Source of the DNA: an uncultured Acidimicrobiales bacterium
GTDB taxonomy: Bacteria > Actinomycetota > Acidimicrobiia > Acidimicrobiales > SZUA-35
Assembly: GCA_938002965.1 (NCBI GenBank)
Contig: CALKZY010000016.1
Coordinates: 186,001-250,000, forward strand
Direction of reading: 5' to 3'
DNA: 64,000 nucleotides
The notes below the pieces were generated by a model. The model was given only the letters and a program-made list of their open reading frames with translations, searched no databases and was not told where the DNA came from. The first letter of the stretch is position 1. Every line of letters starts with the position of its first letter. This document shows positions 1 to 8,103 of the stretch, one piece after another. The position numbers and the translations under genes were made by a program.

Positions 1-522
1 TTTATGTTGGCAATCAACGTGCCGGGGATGATGTTGGGGATTGGCCTCGCCCAGGCTGGCCGATCGTCCCTTTTTCAGGCTGCCCGGCTTGCGCTTTTGT
101 CTCCCATGCCAGTTGCCAGCTTCGTCGCTTTCGCCGTCAACGTTTCCGGATCGGTTCCACCTCTAATCGCTACGAGATCTATCTCGCTTGTAGCGGGTGC
201 GTTGATTCCGGTGATGTTGTACACCCTGGGTGTTCAGCTAGCAGAGACCCGGCAGGTGTCGTTGGCGGGTTCGGTGACGATTCCAGCTGCAGCCAAACTG
301 ATTGTGGCGCCGGCCGTAGCCGGTGTCGCAGCAGCCTTGATCGGCCTGGAGGACGACTTGCTGGCCGTAGCCGTCATCCAGTCCGCGATGCCTCCGGCCG
401 TGTTTTGCATGGTGATAGCGCTCGAGCAGGACTTGGCACCCAAGACTGTTACCTCGACGGTCGTGTTGGCAACGCTTCTGGCCGCAGTTACCGTACCGGC
501 GGTTGTCGCCGTCGTTTCGTAG
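1..522 (+). CDS. AEC-family (auxin efflux carrier-like) permease, 5' end cut by window edge
   Basis: The reading frame is open to the left edge, so only the C-terminal 170 or so residues are seen. They form about five hydrophobic segments with short polar turns, and the pattern around residues 55-110 (GALIPVMLYTLGVQLAE, then a run ending in an AVIQSAMPPAVFCMVIA stretch) is typical of the last half of AEC transporters, which export or import small carboxylates or auxin-like anions across the inner membrane. The substrate cannot be told from this fragment. The downstream neighbour is an unrelated envelope protein after a gap of about 170 bases. Confidence 0.7.
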   Translation, partial: FMLAINVPGMMLGIGLAQAGRSSLFQAARLALLSPMPVASFVAFAVNVSGSVPPLIATRSISLVAGALIPVMLYTLGVQLAETRQVSLAGSVTIPAAAKLIVAPAVAGVAAALIGLEDDLLAVAVIQSAMPPAVFCMVIALEQDLAPKTVTSTVVLATLLAAVTVPAVVAVVS

Positions 523-693
523 TCAGCAACTCGATTGAATGTCACAACGACGCTGGGCGAGAGTTCCCAGGTGGCGGTGGGTAAAACGGTCCTATCGCTT
601 CGGTGCAATTGCTTAGGGCCACCCGGTAATCCAATGGTGCGGCTGGACTATCATGACTAAAGCTTCAACACAGTTAGTGAAGGTGCGGGAACG

Positions 694-1758
694 TTGAGCG
701 AAGCAGTGGATCGGGTTCCGACATGGGTCGGCAAAGTTGTGGATACGTCTGAATTGTCGACGTTGGACATAGCGGTCGACGGCGAGGCCGCACACGAACC
801 GAAGCCTGATTCAGCCGGAGGCATTGTCCGGTCCGAGACTCCTAGAAGCGACGGACTTCGATCTGACAGCAAGTCCGTCCCCGAATCTGGCGCCTTGGCC
901 CCCTACGAACCTAACCGAGGTGCTTCTGGACGCCGTGCCGCCGCACTATTTGGCGCAGGTGCGGTCGTTGTTCTCGCACTGGCTATAGTGGCCTTGAACA
1001 ATCGACCTGACGATGCGTCGTCGACCTCCGAAGTCGATGCCGCCTTGGTCGGCTCTGATAGCGAGACCGAGACGTTGGGCGAAGGTGACTCGTTGGACGT
1101 CTCCGGCCAGCTCGACGCCGACACAACTGACAACGATCTTGGCGTGGAGACAGAGGCCGGGTCGAACGACTCAGACTCAACGGCATCCATCGACGACGCA
1201 GCTCAGCTCTCCAGAGCTGACTCGATGGAGCTGTTCGCCAGCGAGGCTTCCGCCCGCTCGCGAGACGCCTATGGCGTCTTTGCCTCTGGCCGGCTGCATA
1301 TCTTGGGAACCTGGGCTGACCAGGAGTCGGCCGAAGCGTTGGGCGATAGAGCGTCAATACTTGTTGGACGTCAGAATATTGTTTATGACGTCGACTTCGT
1401 AGCTGGAACAGGGGAGTCCTCCGACGGCGCCAGCCCGGTGCTGTTCATCGATCAGCCACTGCTGTTCGCCGATACTGCCGATGCTCTGGACTCATCCTCA
1501 GCATTCCTTTTGGAGACGGCCGGCGCCCTGATGGCGATTTACCCCGACGCCAGGCTTACCGTGATTGTGCCCGGCCTGGAGAGTGGCGAAAGTCAGTCTG
1601 AGGCAGAACCTGGTGACGAACGCATTGACACCTTGTTGGCAACGCTCGAGAGTCTCGGTGTGCCTCGAGATCGAATCTCAGTGGAGGCCAGCGCGTCAAC
1701 ACAGGACGAGACGGTGCCCCCGTTCGCCATGCTCAGCGGCGGTCTATTCGTTCCCTAG
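694..1758 (+). CDS. Membrane-anchored envelope protein with BON-like and degenerate OmpA-like domains
   Basis: 354 aa from a TTG start. Residues 1-80 are polar and presumably cytoplasmic, about 85-108 form one transmembrane helix (AALFGAGAVVVLALAIV), about 109-170 are an acidic Ser/Asp/Glu linker, 175-232 resemble a BON domain (Gly-x-Leu-x-Ile-x-Gly strand, then a helix and VDFVAG strand), and 240-350 resemble an OmpA C-terminal domain with a helix ending in a P-D-A-R-L-T-V strand. That order, TM-BON-OmpA, is the order of mycobacterial OmpATb (ArfA). The usual OmpA peptidoglycan-binding residues are poorly kept, so anchoring to the wall is an inference. It faces a 53-codon gene on the other strand, tail to tail. 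Confidence 0.6.
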   Translation: MSEAVDRVPTWVGKVVDTSELSTLDIAVDGEAAHEPKPDSAGGIVRSETPRSDGLRSDSKSVPESGALAPYEPNRGASGRRAAALFGAGAVVVLALAIVALNNRPDDASSTSEVDAALVGSDSETETLGEGDSLDVSGQLDADTTDNDLGVETEAGSNDSDSTASIDDAAQLSRADSMELFASEASARSRDAYGVFASGRLHILGTWADQESAEALGDRASILVGRQNIVYDVDFVAGTGESSDGASPVLFIDQPLLFADTADALDSSSAFLLETAGALMAIYPDARLTVIVPGLESGESQSEAEPGDERIDTLLATLESLGVPRDRISVEASASTQDETVPPFAMLSGGLFVP

Positions 1759-1767
1759 TCGGCCAGG

Positions 1768-1929
1768 CTAAAAGGAGCTGCTTACCGACGGCCAGATAAG
1801 CAGCCCCAGTACGGCTAATCCGACGCCCAAAAACGCTATCTTCGCCAATTTCCGGATGACACCGGATAGAACGATGAACACGCCCAGAGCGATAAGCAAT
1901 ATCGGCCAGTTGTTTGCGAACCAGTCCAT
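1768..1929 (-). CDS. Small two-helix membrane protein, 53 aa
   Basis: An ATG at 1929 opens 53 codons ending in TAG at 1768-1770. The protein starts MDWFANNWPILLIALGVF and forms two transmembrane helices (about 8-24 and 31-47) joined by a short basic turn (RKLAK), ending WPSVSSSF. This hydrophobic pattern, an aromatic N-terminus and a clean positive-inside turn are good signs of a real membrane miniprotein. It lies between the stop of the BON/OmpA-like gene and the next minus-strand gene, whose stop is 65 bases upstream of this start, so it could be the second gene of that transcript. Function unknown. Confidence 0.6.
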   Translation of the reverse strand: MDWFANNWPILLIALGVFIVLSGVIRKLAKIAFLGVGLAVLGLLIWPSVSSSF

Positions 1930-1994
1930 AGTTGTGGAAGGGTAGCGGCCGCACGGCCCGCTCGCTGCGCGTTGGCTCCAGCTTGCTGTCTCGT

Positions 1995-2546
1995 CTAACC
2001 GAATCTCACGATTTGGCGGTCAGCCTGGACGCTGAGGATCTGACAATCCACGACCTCTTCATCTATGACGACGGTAGAGGTCGCAGTGGTTCTGGGCACG
2101 GCCTCTCGTTGCTCGCCAGGACGCAGTTGTTCAGCCAGCGCAACGGTTCTGAACACCGTGCCTGAGCTGTCGATCAGGGTTGCCTCAGCCTTCAAATCCA
2201 CAGCGGTAGGGGCTGAGCTTGCGAAGACGACCAGAGGCGGGGCGGTCGCCGATGGAAGGAAGCACGCAACGATGACTTGATGTCCCTGCGAACCGATGGT
2301 GACGATAACTTCGTCGCTGGCCGTTTGGTCGCCTGGAGTCGATTCGATGGAGTCCGCACTCTCATCGGTCGCCTCGTCGCTCCTGGAGTCGCCGCGAATC
2401 ACGCTGATGGTGAGCCAGGTGAGTAGGGCAACGATCAGCAGGCTGACGGCCATCACCAGCCAGGAGACAAAGGAACTTCCTCTAAGTCCGATGTCGTCGG
2501 CCACCGCCGGTGTGTCGTCTTCTTCTCGTCGGACTGTTCCGGTCAT
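1995..2546 (-). CDS. Membrane-anchored protein with extracytoplasmic domain, unknown function
   Basis: 183 aa. The ATG at 2546 is chosen because AAGGCGG lies 5 bases upstream; a GTG at 2567 in frame is an alternative. Residues 1-25 are polar, about 28-50 form one transmembrane helix (SWLVMAVSLLIVALLTWL), 55-80 are a Ser/Asp/Glu-rich linker and about 85-183 form a strand-rich domain with a Cys near 95 and another near 170 that could pair. I do not recognise the family. A -10 box TAGGCT lies about 30 bases upstream. It is divergent from the TIR-like receptor gene, and both are single-pass proteins with acidic linkers. Confidence 0.55.
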   Translation of the reverse strand: MTGTVRREEDDTPAVADDIGLRGSSFVSWLVMAVSLLIVALLTWLTISVIRGDSRSDEATDESADSIESTPGDQTASDEVIVTIGSQGHQVIVACFLPSATAPPLVVFASSAPTAVDLKAEATLIDSSGTVFRTVALAEQLRPGEQREAVPRTTATSTVVIDEEVVDCQILSVQADRQIVRFG

Positions 2547-2567
2547 TGATCCGCCTTGGTGATCCAC

Positions 2568-2781
2568 GCCTAACGCAAGCCTAGTAGGAAGACACAGACA
2601 GCTTCGACCTCAAACACCGATCGTTCCATCTCGAACCGAAACAGACCCGGACCTGGAAATAGACCCAACCGTCGTCGGCCAGCCGCAATCCAATAGGTAT
2701 ATGTCCTCGTCCGAGTCAGTGTAGATGTGGTCCAATACGCTCGACTCGGTGTCACACCATAGCCACCTATAGCGCCGGTGT
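2568..2781. promoter_or_regulatory. Divergent promoter region between two anchored-protein genes
   Basis: About 210 bases without a convincing gene. The minus-strand gene has a TAGGCT -10 box at 2578-2583 (read on the minus strand). The plus-strand gene has TATACT at 2782-2787. No clear -35 boxes, hairpins or repeats were seen in the middle. An open frame of about 60 codons on the minus strand lacks a ribosome-binding site and recognisable character. Confidence 0.4.
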
Positions 2782-2787
2782 TATACT
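2782..2787 (+). promoter_or_regulatory. -10 box TATACT for a leaderless GTG start
   Basis: TATACT is followed by 8 bases and then GTG at 2796, placing the predicted transcription start on or next to the start codon. No good -35 element is visible at the usual distance. Confidence 0.5.
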
Positions 2788-2795
2788 TCGGAACT

Positions 2796-4028
2796 GTGAC
2801 GTTAGCGAACGCCAGCGGTAACTACCCGCGGATCTTGATGGGTCCGACGGGTTCAATGAAGGACATAGAGGAGCTCGCCAACTCTCTTGAGGCCGAGGGC
2901 TGCTCGGTTCAGACGTTCGCGTCGATGCCCGTCGAAGTGTCCTTGAGTAAGTTCGACATGGCCATTCTTGTCATCAATGACATCGATCCCGCAGTTGCGG
3001 CCGCCACCGAGCATCGCATTCAGAGGACACTACATGCCGCAGGGTTTCTTGAGGCTCGACTGTCGCGAGGCAAGGTTTGCCTGCTTGTCGAGGACACCGT
3101 TGATCGGCTGGAAGCCCCACCGGTAACTCAGATCCGCTATCCGAGTGGTCGTCCGATGGAGGCCCGCGACGAGATCGTGACGTTCTTGTCCAGCCAGTAC
3201 CCGCAGGTCAGTGGCGAGTTGCACCGCCATGTACCTATTCGCCAGCAAGTGCAGTCAAGCGATCTTCGACTCGGCTGGGCCATGTTGGCCGCTGTCTTTC
3301 TCATTGCTCTCATTCCTCTAGTCTTGATCATTCAGGGCTTGGGTGGCGGAAGCGAGACCGTGGAGCTGGACGACGTTGCCTCTTCGCTAAGTTCTGGCGC
3401 GCCGGCTGGTCCCGAGCTCGATGCTCGGGCTGAACTCGACGGCGACTCTGAGCTGGCCGGGACTAATGTCGATGGCGACGCCGGTGCCGGAACAGGTAGT
3501 TCCGAGGATGACACAGCCTTGCTGCCGGCGACTTCAACCACAGCTGTGGGGACCGGAAGCCGAACAGGCTCAGCCAATGATTCGACAGACGACGACAGTG
3601 GCGGGGCCACTACCGATACGACCGCCACGACCGCTGCACCGTCGGGTGTCACTCTGCCGGTGACCTGCACAGTGGATGTGCGGAAGTCACTCCTTTTGAC
3701 CGGGACGATCTCTTGTACCGGCGGAGGTCGTCTATCTATAGAAGGATTCGAGGGCCCGTGGCACAACGACATCATGGGTGTCGCCTTGAGCGAAGGTGTT
3801 TCCGGCACCGTGACCCACGAGCCACGTAGCAATGGAACGACCGTCGGACCTCAGGTCGTGACCCTCACGGCAGGGGCGGCGAAGAACCTGAATCCTGAGG
3901 ATGCGGCATACGGCGTGAATACCATAACGGCGGTGTTCGGGGCTGACGGTCAACACATCCATATCTTTGAATCCGAAGGCGATGGCGGTCGCCAGGCTAC
4001 CCTCACCTTTACAGTCGATTCGCCCTAG
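2796..4028 (+). CDS. Receptor-like single-pass protein: TIR-like (CAP12/PF10137-type) domain, TM, extracellular domain
   Basis: 410 aa from GTG 2796, which lies 8 bases after a TATACT -10 box, so leaderless; GTG 2778 is the longer choice. Residues 10-135 resemble TIR-like nucleotide-binding domains: PRILMGPT strand with helix, SLSKFDMAILVINDID matching the DFxIxVxSPDD strand, and TLHAAGFLEARLSRGKV matching the VLFELGLFIGRLGKER helix, followed by a strand and a Pro-rich T-Q-I-R-Y turn. In this alignment the catalytic Glu of FELG becomes Ala, so NADase activity is doubtful. About 160-182 is a transmembrane helix, 185-285 a Thr/Asp-rich linker, and 290-410 a strand-rich outer domain with two Cys (VTCTV, SCTGG). 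The domain call rests on visual alignment only. Confidence 0.55.
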   Translation: MTLANASGNYPRILMGPTGSMKDIEELANSLEAEGCSVQTFASMPVEVSLSKFDMAILVINDIDPAVAAATEHRIQRTLHAAGFLEARLSRGKVCLLVEDTVDRLEAPPVTQIRYPSGRPMEARDEIVTFLSSQYPQVSGELHRHVPIRQQVQSSDLRLGWAMLAAVFLIALIPLVLIIQGLGGGSETVELDDVASSLSSGAPAGPELDARAELDGDSELAGTNVDGDAGAGTGSSEDDTALLPATSTTAVGTGSRTGSANDSTDDDSGGATTDTTATTAAPSGVTLPVTCTVDVRKSLLLTGTISCTGGGRLSIEGFEGPWHNDIMGVALSEGVSGTVTHEPRSNGTTVGPQVVTLTAGAAKNLNPEDAAYGVNTITAVFGADGQHIHIFESEGDGGRQATLTFTVDSP

Positions 4029-4031
4029 GAT
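4026..4031 (+). promoter_or_regulatory. -10 box TAGGAT overlapping a stop codon
   Basis: TAGGAT contains the TAG stop of the upstream gene (4026-4028) and is followed by 6 bases and the ATG of the sulfurtransferase gene at 4038. This would give a leaderless transcript for the sulfurtransferase inside an otherwise tight gene pair. Confidence 0.4.
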
Positions 4032-4037
4032 CTACCC

Positions 4038-4904
4038 ATGGCGGAGAATCTACTCCCAGGCCCCGTTGTCGACGGGGAGTGGTTGGCCGCCAACCACCAC
4101 CTGGTCGCCGTGGCCGATGTCCGGTGGTCGTTTGAGTGTGGACCCAAGGTAGATGACTACCGCAAGGGCCACATTCCCGGTGCGGTATTCGTCGACCTTG
4201 ACACCGAATTGTCGGACCCTCCAGGTAGCCACGGCCGACATCCGTTGCCGCCAGTCGGCCGGTTCCTCTCTTTCCTCGAGGCGACGGGCCGAGATTCGAT
4301 TCCCGTCGTCTGCTACGACGACGTTGGTGGCGGAATTGCCGCCCGCCTGTGGTGGATGCTCGATGCTCTCGGATTCTCCGCGGCAGTGCTTGATGGGGGA
4401 GTGGCTGCGTGGCCCGGTGAGCTTGAGTCCTCGACCGATCACACAAGTCCGCATAAGGACATTACCGCCCGTCCGGTGGCTGGCGCTCCGACTGAGTGGC
4501 CCATCGAGACTGTTGTCGAAGTCGACGGTGTCGTCGCTGCCGTCACCGGAGCTCATACTCGCATTATCGACGCAAGATCGGCCGGCCGGTTTGCCGGTCT
4601 GCCCAATGACGTCGACAAACCCCCTGGCCATATGCCTGGAGCACACTCACGGCCGTGGCAGTCAAACCTTGATCAGCATGGAAGGTTCTTGCCACCAACT
4701 GAGCTACGAGCTCAGTTTGAGCAGCTCGGCGTCAACGGCGAACAGGACTGGATCGCCACCTGCGGATCCGGGGTGACGGCCTGTCACAACCTGCTCGCCG
4801 CCCGTATCGCGGGTCTGCAAGGTGGCAAGCTGTACGTCGGGTCATGGTCGGAATGGACCAACGATGTGGAGCGCCCGATTGCTAGAAGTCAGTCCGAGGG
4901 CTAA
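4038..4904 (+). CDS. sseA: Thiosulfate/3-mercaptopyruvate sulfurtransferase (two rhodanese domains)
   Basis: 288 aa, the normal length for two-domain rhodaneses. The N-terminal inactive domain (about 10-130) has the DVRW and GHIPGAVFVDLD motifs; the C-terminal domain (about 155-280) has a second D-A-R segment, GHMPGAHSRPW and the active loop CGSGVTA with catalytic Cys242. The CGSGVTA loop is the form seen in mercaptopyruvate sulfurtransferases, while CRKGVTA is usual in thiosulfate sulfurtransferases, so 3-mercaptopyruvate is the more likely donor. It moves sulfane sulfur to cyanide or thiols in the cytoplasm. Its 3' end overlaps the convergent gene by 23 bases. Confidence 0.9.
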   Translation: MAENLLPGPVVDGEWLAANHHLVAVADVRWSFECGPKVDDYRKGHIPGAVFVDLDTELSDPPGSHGRHPLPPVGRFLSFLEATGRDSIPVVCYDDVGGGIAARLWWMLDALGFSAAVLDGGVAAWPGELESSTDHTSPHKDITARPVAGAPTEWPIETVVEVDGVVAAVTGAHTRIIDARSAGRFAGLPNDVDKPPGHMPGAHSRPWQSNLDQHGRFLPPTELRAQFEQLGVNGEQDWIATCGSGVTACHNLLAARIAGLQGGKLYVGSWSEWTNDVERPIARSQSEG

Positions 4905-5274
4905 GCAAAATACCGGCCTGGACAAGCGATCGACCCTCGAGCGGCAGTGCAACCCCGGTGCCGTCTCGGAACTTCACCTGCTCAAGCGGCGAGCTCAGGT
5001 CGATCGACGTCACCTCTGAGCGATTAAACGATTCCGAGTGCCCGGCCCGGCTGACAGTAAAGGTGTCCTTGTCGATGATGACCGTTGAGTTCTGCGAGCG
5101 CCGAAACCACCAGAAGCCTGCCAGCGCAACCAGTGCACCCATTATTAGCGAGAACACGGCAGCGGCGCCCGGAATCAGCACTGCCTTAGCTACGAAGTAG
5201 ATGACCAAGACGCCGCTTGCAATCGTCAAGAACGGTATACCGCTGTTCCGAAGCACCGTAGGGCTTGTGCTCAT
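4882..5274 (-). CDS. Small membrane protein with PH-like domain
   Basis: 130 aa with a strong ribosome-binding site (GAGGAGG, 5 bases before ATG). Two transmembrane helices at about 14-34 and 37-58 are followed by WWFRRSQ and then a strand-rich stretch (VIIDKDTFTVSRAG ... SFNRSEVTSIDLSS ... VKFRDGTGVALPLEG) that looks like the bacterial PH or YdbT/YcxB-type fold often placed after two helices. Function in these families is unclear. Tail-to-tail overlap of 23 bases with the sulfurtransferase gene. Confidence 0.65.
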   Translation of the reverse strand: MSTSPTVLRNSGIPFLTIASGVLVIYFVAKAVLIPGAAAVFSLIMGALVALAGFWWFRRSQNSTVIIDKDTFTVSRAGHSESFNRSEVTSIDLSSPLEQVKFRDGTGVALPLEGRSLVQAGILLSPRTDF

Positions 5275-5341
5275 TCCGCCTCCTCTAACTACTCACTTCT
5301 TCTGGCAAACTCTAACGCGGCCCGACACCGATGTTGGATGC

Positions 5342-5566
5342 TCAACTGGTATTCAGTCCGGCGGTGGCGTGGTGGTGGCAGGCCAACTCAATCAAGCTGT
5401 CTACAAGCATCTGATGCTGTTCGCCGAGCATGAACCCAAAGCGGGATACCAGTCCGTCTTTGAGACTGCTGATTCCGGCATCGGAGAAGAAGTGCGCCCG
5501 ACCATGAATGGCACGCGCCAACTCACGGTAAATGAAGCTTTGCTCGTTTAGGGTGACAACGGGCAT
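5342..5566 (-). CDS. Small uncharacterised protein, 74 aa
   Basis: From the ATG at 5566 the product begins MPVVTLNEQSFIYRELARAI and ends HHHATAGLNTS. It is amphipathic and mostly helical, with no membrane segment or known motif. The frame is open further upstream, but that part is Ser/Arg/Cys-rich and looks like noncoding translation. A weak GCGGAA precedes the ATG. It sits between a PH-like membrane protein and the divergent amidase gene. It may be real because the composition changes sharply at the chosen start, but support is modest. Confidence 0.4.
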   Translation of the reverse strand: MPVVTLNEQSFIYRELARAIHGRAHFFSDAGISSLKDGLVSRFGFMLGEQHQMLVDSLIELACHHHATAGLNTS

Positions 5567-5729
5567 CGCCAGTTCCGCGCAACGAATAGTGCAACGAACA
5601 GTGCAACCGTCATCGCTACGACTCAGCGTCGTCGACTGACGGTCACTGCCGCCTGGGAATCGGGTTGAGCCCATGGATCTAGTATGTTCGATTGCTGTGA
5701 CATCGAACCCGAGAGGTGTTGATCCCCAG

Positions 5730-7160
5730 ATGACCCAACAGCTGCGCCCAGGTCTGGAGGAGTCCCTCGCCGAGATGTGCCGATCGCTTGAGCAGGGCGA
5801 GGTCACCGCGTCCCAGTTAGTCGACCACTACCTCCAGCGAATCGATGATCCGGCAGGGGAGGGGAGACGCTCGTTCCTCAACGTTTGCCATGATCGGGCT
5901 CGGTCAGAAGCTGGCGAGATCGATCGCAGGCGGGCCGAAGGCCACCCTGTTGGACCATTCGCAGGCATACCCATCGCCGTGAAAGATCTCTTCGACGTGG
6001 AAGGTGAAACCACCCCTGCCGGAGCAAGAGTGTTGGCTCAGAACCCACCAGCTGAAGCCGACGCAACATGTGTCGCCCGCCTACGCCAGGCAGGCATGAT
6101 CATCGTCGGCCGCACGAACATGACCGAATTCGCGTACTCGGGTCTTGGACTGAATCCGCACTACGACACGCCCAGGTCAATTTGGCGAAGAGAAGAGGGA
6201 CGAATCCCAGGTGGATCGTCAGCAGGCAGTGCTGTCGCCGTGGCGGATCGGCAAGCTGTCGCGGGTCTTGGAACCGATACCGGTGGTAGTTGCCGAATTC
6301 CAGCGGCCTTCTCAAACATCGTCGGCTACAAGCCCACGGCGAGAGTAGTTCCTCTTGACGGCGTCGTACCGCTGGCTCCGAGCCTCGACTCGGTTGGCCC
6401 ACTGGCGGAATCCGCCATCACCTGTGGCGCTGTTCACCGACTTTTGGCAGGGGAGAGGCCGTCGCGGGTGCGGGCGGCTCTTGATGAGCACGCTGCCGGA
6501 TCGGTTGAACCAGCAGGTGTACGCCTGGCGTTACTCAACACAATGGTTCTGGATGGCCTCGATAGCGAGGTCGAGGATGCATTCGAGCGAGCGTTAAGTG
6601 TTCTAAGCGCGGCCGGAGTTGAAGTCGTTGAACAGGGCCTGCCGAAACTAGATGACCTGGCATCGGTTAACAGCAACGGCGGACTGGCGGCAGCGGAAGC
6701 CTACCGCTGGCACGAGGACCTGTTGGGTCAAGCAGCGGATCAGTACGACCCCCGAGTTCGTATACGGATTGAAGCTGGCTCAGCTGTAACTGACACCGCT
6801 CTGGCTGCAGTCACTGAATATCGGGCTGATTTGATTTCGTCGTTCGCTGGCGCATCGGACGGATTTGATGCCTGGGTGCTGCCTACGGTGGCGATCCTGC
6901 CGCCTCGGATGTCCGACTTTCCAGCCTTTGACGGCGGTACCGACGATTTCTACCGTCAAGCCAATCTGGCTGTCTTGCGGAATACGTCCGTCGGCAACAT
7001 GCTTGATTCGTGCGCCATCTCGTTGCCGTTGTGTCATTCCAACGATCGAGCTGAGGCGCCGCCCGTCGGTCTCATGCTGATGGCTCCGGGCATGGCTGAC
7101 AATCGCTTATTGGCTATCGCTGAGGCGCTGGAGCCGATTTGCCGGCAGGTGGCATCGTAG
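5730..7160 (+). CDS. Amidase (amidase-signature family hydrolase)
   Basis: 476 aa from the ATG at 5730; GAGAGG lies 13 bases upstream, and an in-frame ATG at 5673 would add 19 residues of poor quality. The amidase-signature triad is visible: Lys in AVKDLF (about 75), Ser in the GGSSAGSAVAV loop (about 150-160), and the nucleophile Ser in DTGGSCRIPAAF (about 175). The family hydrolyses carboxamides in the cytoplasm, from aryl or alkyl amides to glutamyl-tRNA. There are no gatB or gatC genes nearby, so a catabolic amidase is more likely than GatA. The substrate is unknown. Confidence 0.88.
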   Translation: MTQQLRPGLEESLAEMCRSLEQGEVTASQLVDHYLQRIDDPAGEGRRSFLNVCHDRARSEAGEIDRRRAEGHPVGPFAGIPIAVKDLFDVEGETTPAGARVLAQNPPAEADATCVARLRQAGMIIVGRTNMTEFAYSGLGLNPHYDTPRSIWRREEGRIPGGSSAGSAVAVADRQAVAGLGTDTGGSCRIPAAFSNIVGYKPTARVVPLDGVVPLAPSLDSVGPLAESAITCGAVHRLLAGERPSRVRAALDEHAAGSVEPAGVRLALLNTMVLDGLDSEVEDAFERALSVLSAAGVEVVEQGLPKLDDLASVNSNGGLAAAEAYRWHEDLLGQAADQYDPRVRIRIEAGSAVTDTALAAVTEYRADLISSFAGASDGFDAWVLPTVAILPPRMSDFPAFDGGTDDFYRQANLAVLRNTSVGNMLDSCAISLPLCHSNDRAEAPPVGLMLMAPGMADNRLLAIAEALEPICRQVAS

Positions 7161-7288
7161 GGTGACCTTCCAAGAGGAACCTGATTGGCCGGGAATGGTC
7201 GAATTCTAGGAATGTTTCAGACATAAGCGTCATTATGCAGCAAACGGCCAAACTGCCTCTACCTTCCTAAACAGCGGAATCAGTCGTG

Positions 7289-7294
7289 TAGATT
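7289..7294 (+). promoter_or_regulatory. -10 box TAGATT for a leaderless ATG
   Basis: TAGATT, then 7 bases, then ATG at 7302. It lies in a gap of about 140 bases after the amidase gene that holds no other feature I can see. The spacing equals that of several other starts in this window. Confidence 0.45.
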
Positions 7295-7301
7295 CATGCA
7301 G

Positions 7302-7973
7302 ATGGCCATCCCCGCTCTCGACGACGCTCTTCGGATGAGCAAACAGCAGCTAGCTGATGTAGGTCAGCCAGATGAAGTCGTGCAGGTTGGCGCCGAGGTC
7401 CTGACGACGAACATCCAGTTTCCCGCAGTGCCCGACGAATTGATGATTGCCGAGCCGTCGATCACTACGTTCATGATCGACACCGTGAACTGCTCCATCG
7501 AGCCGCTTGGCGATGACATCCATCAAACCAGCTACTGGACGGGCCCAATCGACCGTTTGTCAGTGCTGGTTCTAGACAGGTTGGAAAAATCCGGGATCAA
7601 GATTGCAACACAGGCTTTCGCTACCGGCTCGTTGACGCCAGGTAATGCGGTCAACGACGAACCACACTTCGACGACAGCTTGTTCGAACCGACAGCTGGC
7701 GTTGGGGCCGTCGCCGTTGTCGGCAGCGGAGCCGGACCCAGGGTAGCCACTACCCCACTGTCGGGTGTTCACCTGAGGGCAGGCACTCTTGTCGAGGTGT
7801 CGGAGCGTCAAAGGTCTGACTTCACCGCCGGCGTGACCGAGAGCATGAATGTTGATCAGAACCGTGTTGCTCTCTTCCCACAGTTCGCTCAGCTTCACTC
7901 CGGCCCAGGACCAATCGTCGCTCCCATGCGCCAGCTCATGGTCTTTCGAGTGAACACCGTCCCCTGCCGTTGA
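7302..7973 (+). CDS. Putative 2-oxoglutarate/Fe(II) oxygenase-like protein
   Basis: 223 aa from ATG 7302 (ATG 7296 is two codons upstream). The C-terminal two thirds have the order expected of a double-stranded beta-helix oxygenase: H-x-D in EPHFDD (about residue 125), a distal His in AQLHSGPGP (about 203) and an Arg in MRQLMVFRV (about 213). The N-terminal third is mixed and has no clear motif. The HxD...H...R spacing is what I see; the enzyme class is inferred and I cannot name a family. No obvious operon partner: the next gene is convergent. Confidence 0.45.
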   Translation: MAIPALDDALRMSKQQLADVGQPDEVVQVGAEVLTTNIQFPAVPDELMIAEPSITTFMIDTVNCSIEPLGDDIHQTSYWTGPIDRLSVLVLDRLEKSGIKIATQAFATGSLTPGNAVNDEPHFDDSLFEPTAGVGAVAVVGSGAGPRVATTPLSGVHLRAGTLVEVSERQRSDFTAGVTESMNVDQNRVALFPQFAQLHSGPGPIVAPMRQLMVFRVNTVPCR

Positions 7974-8103
7974 GGTCCGCGCTACGCCGCCACTAACGGC
8001 GACGGGCCGTTCGGCGACTGCGAATGGCAGCCGCCAGTCGGCCCCGGCCAGGCGTACTTTTAGACATCACAAGTCTAGGGCGCTGGCGCGAGCCCCTCGC
8101 CGT

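Noticed and set aside
1733..1954. 73-codon frame on the minus strand
   Set aside because: Another frame of the same strand encodes a much better two-helix protein at 1768-1929; this one is Arg/His-rich.
2570..2755. 61-codon frame on the minus strand
   Set aside because: Thr/Arg repeats without ribosome-binding site, inside a divergent promoter region.
3332..3832. Ser/Pro/Val-rich open frame on the minus strand
   Set aside because: Antisense to the linker of the TIR-like receptor; low-complexity composition mirrors the Thr/Asp linker.
5201..5551. 116-codon frame on the plus strand
   Set aside because: It crosses the promoter region of the PH-like gene and the antisense of the 74-aa gene, has no ribosome-binding site and no domain character.
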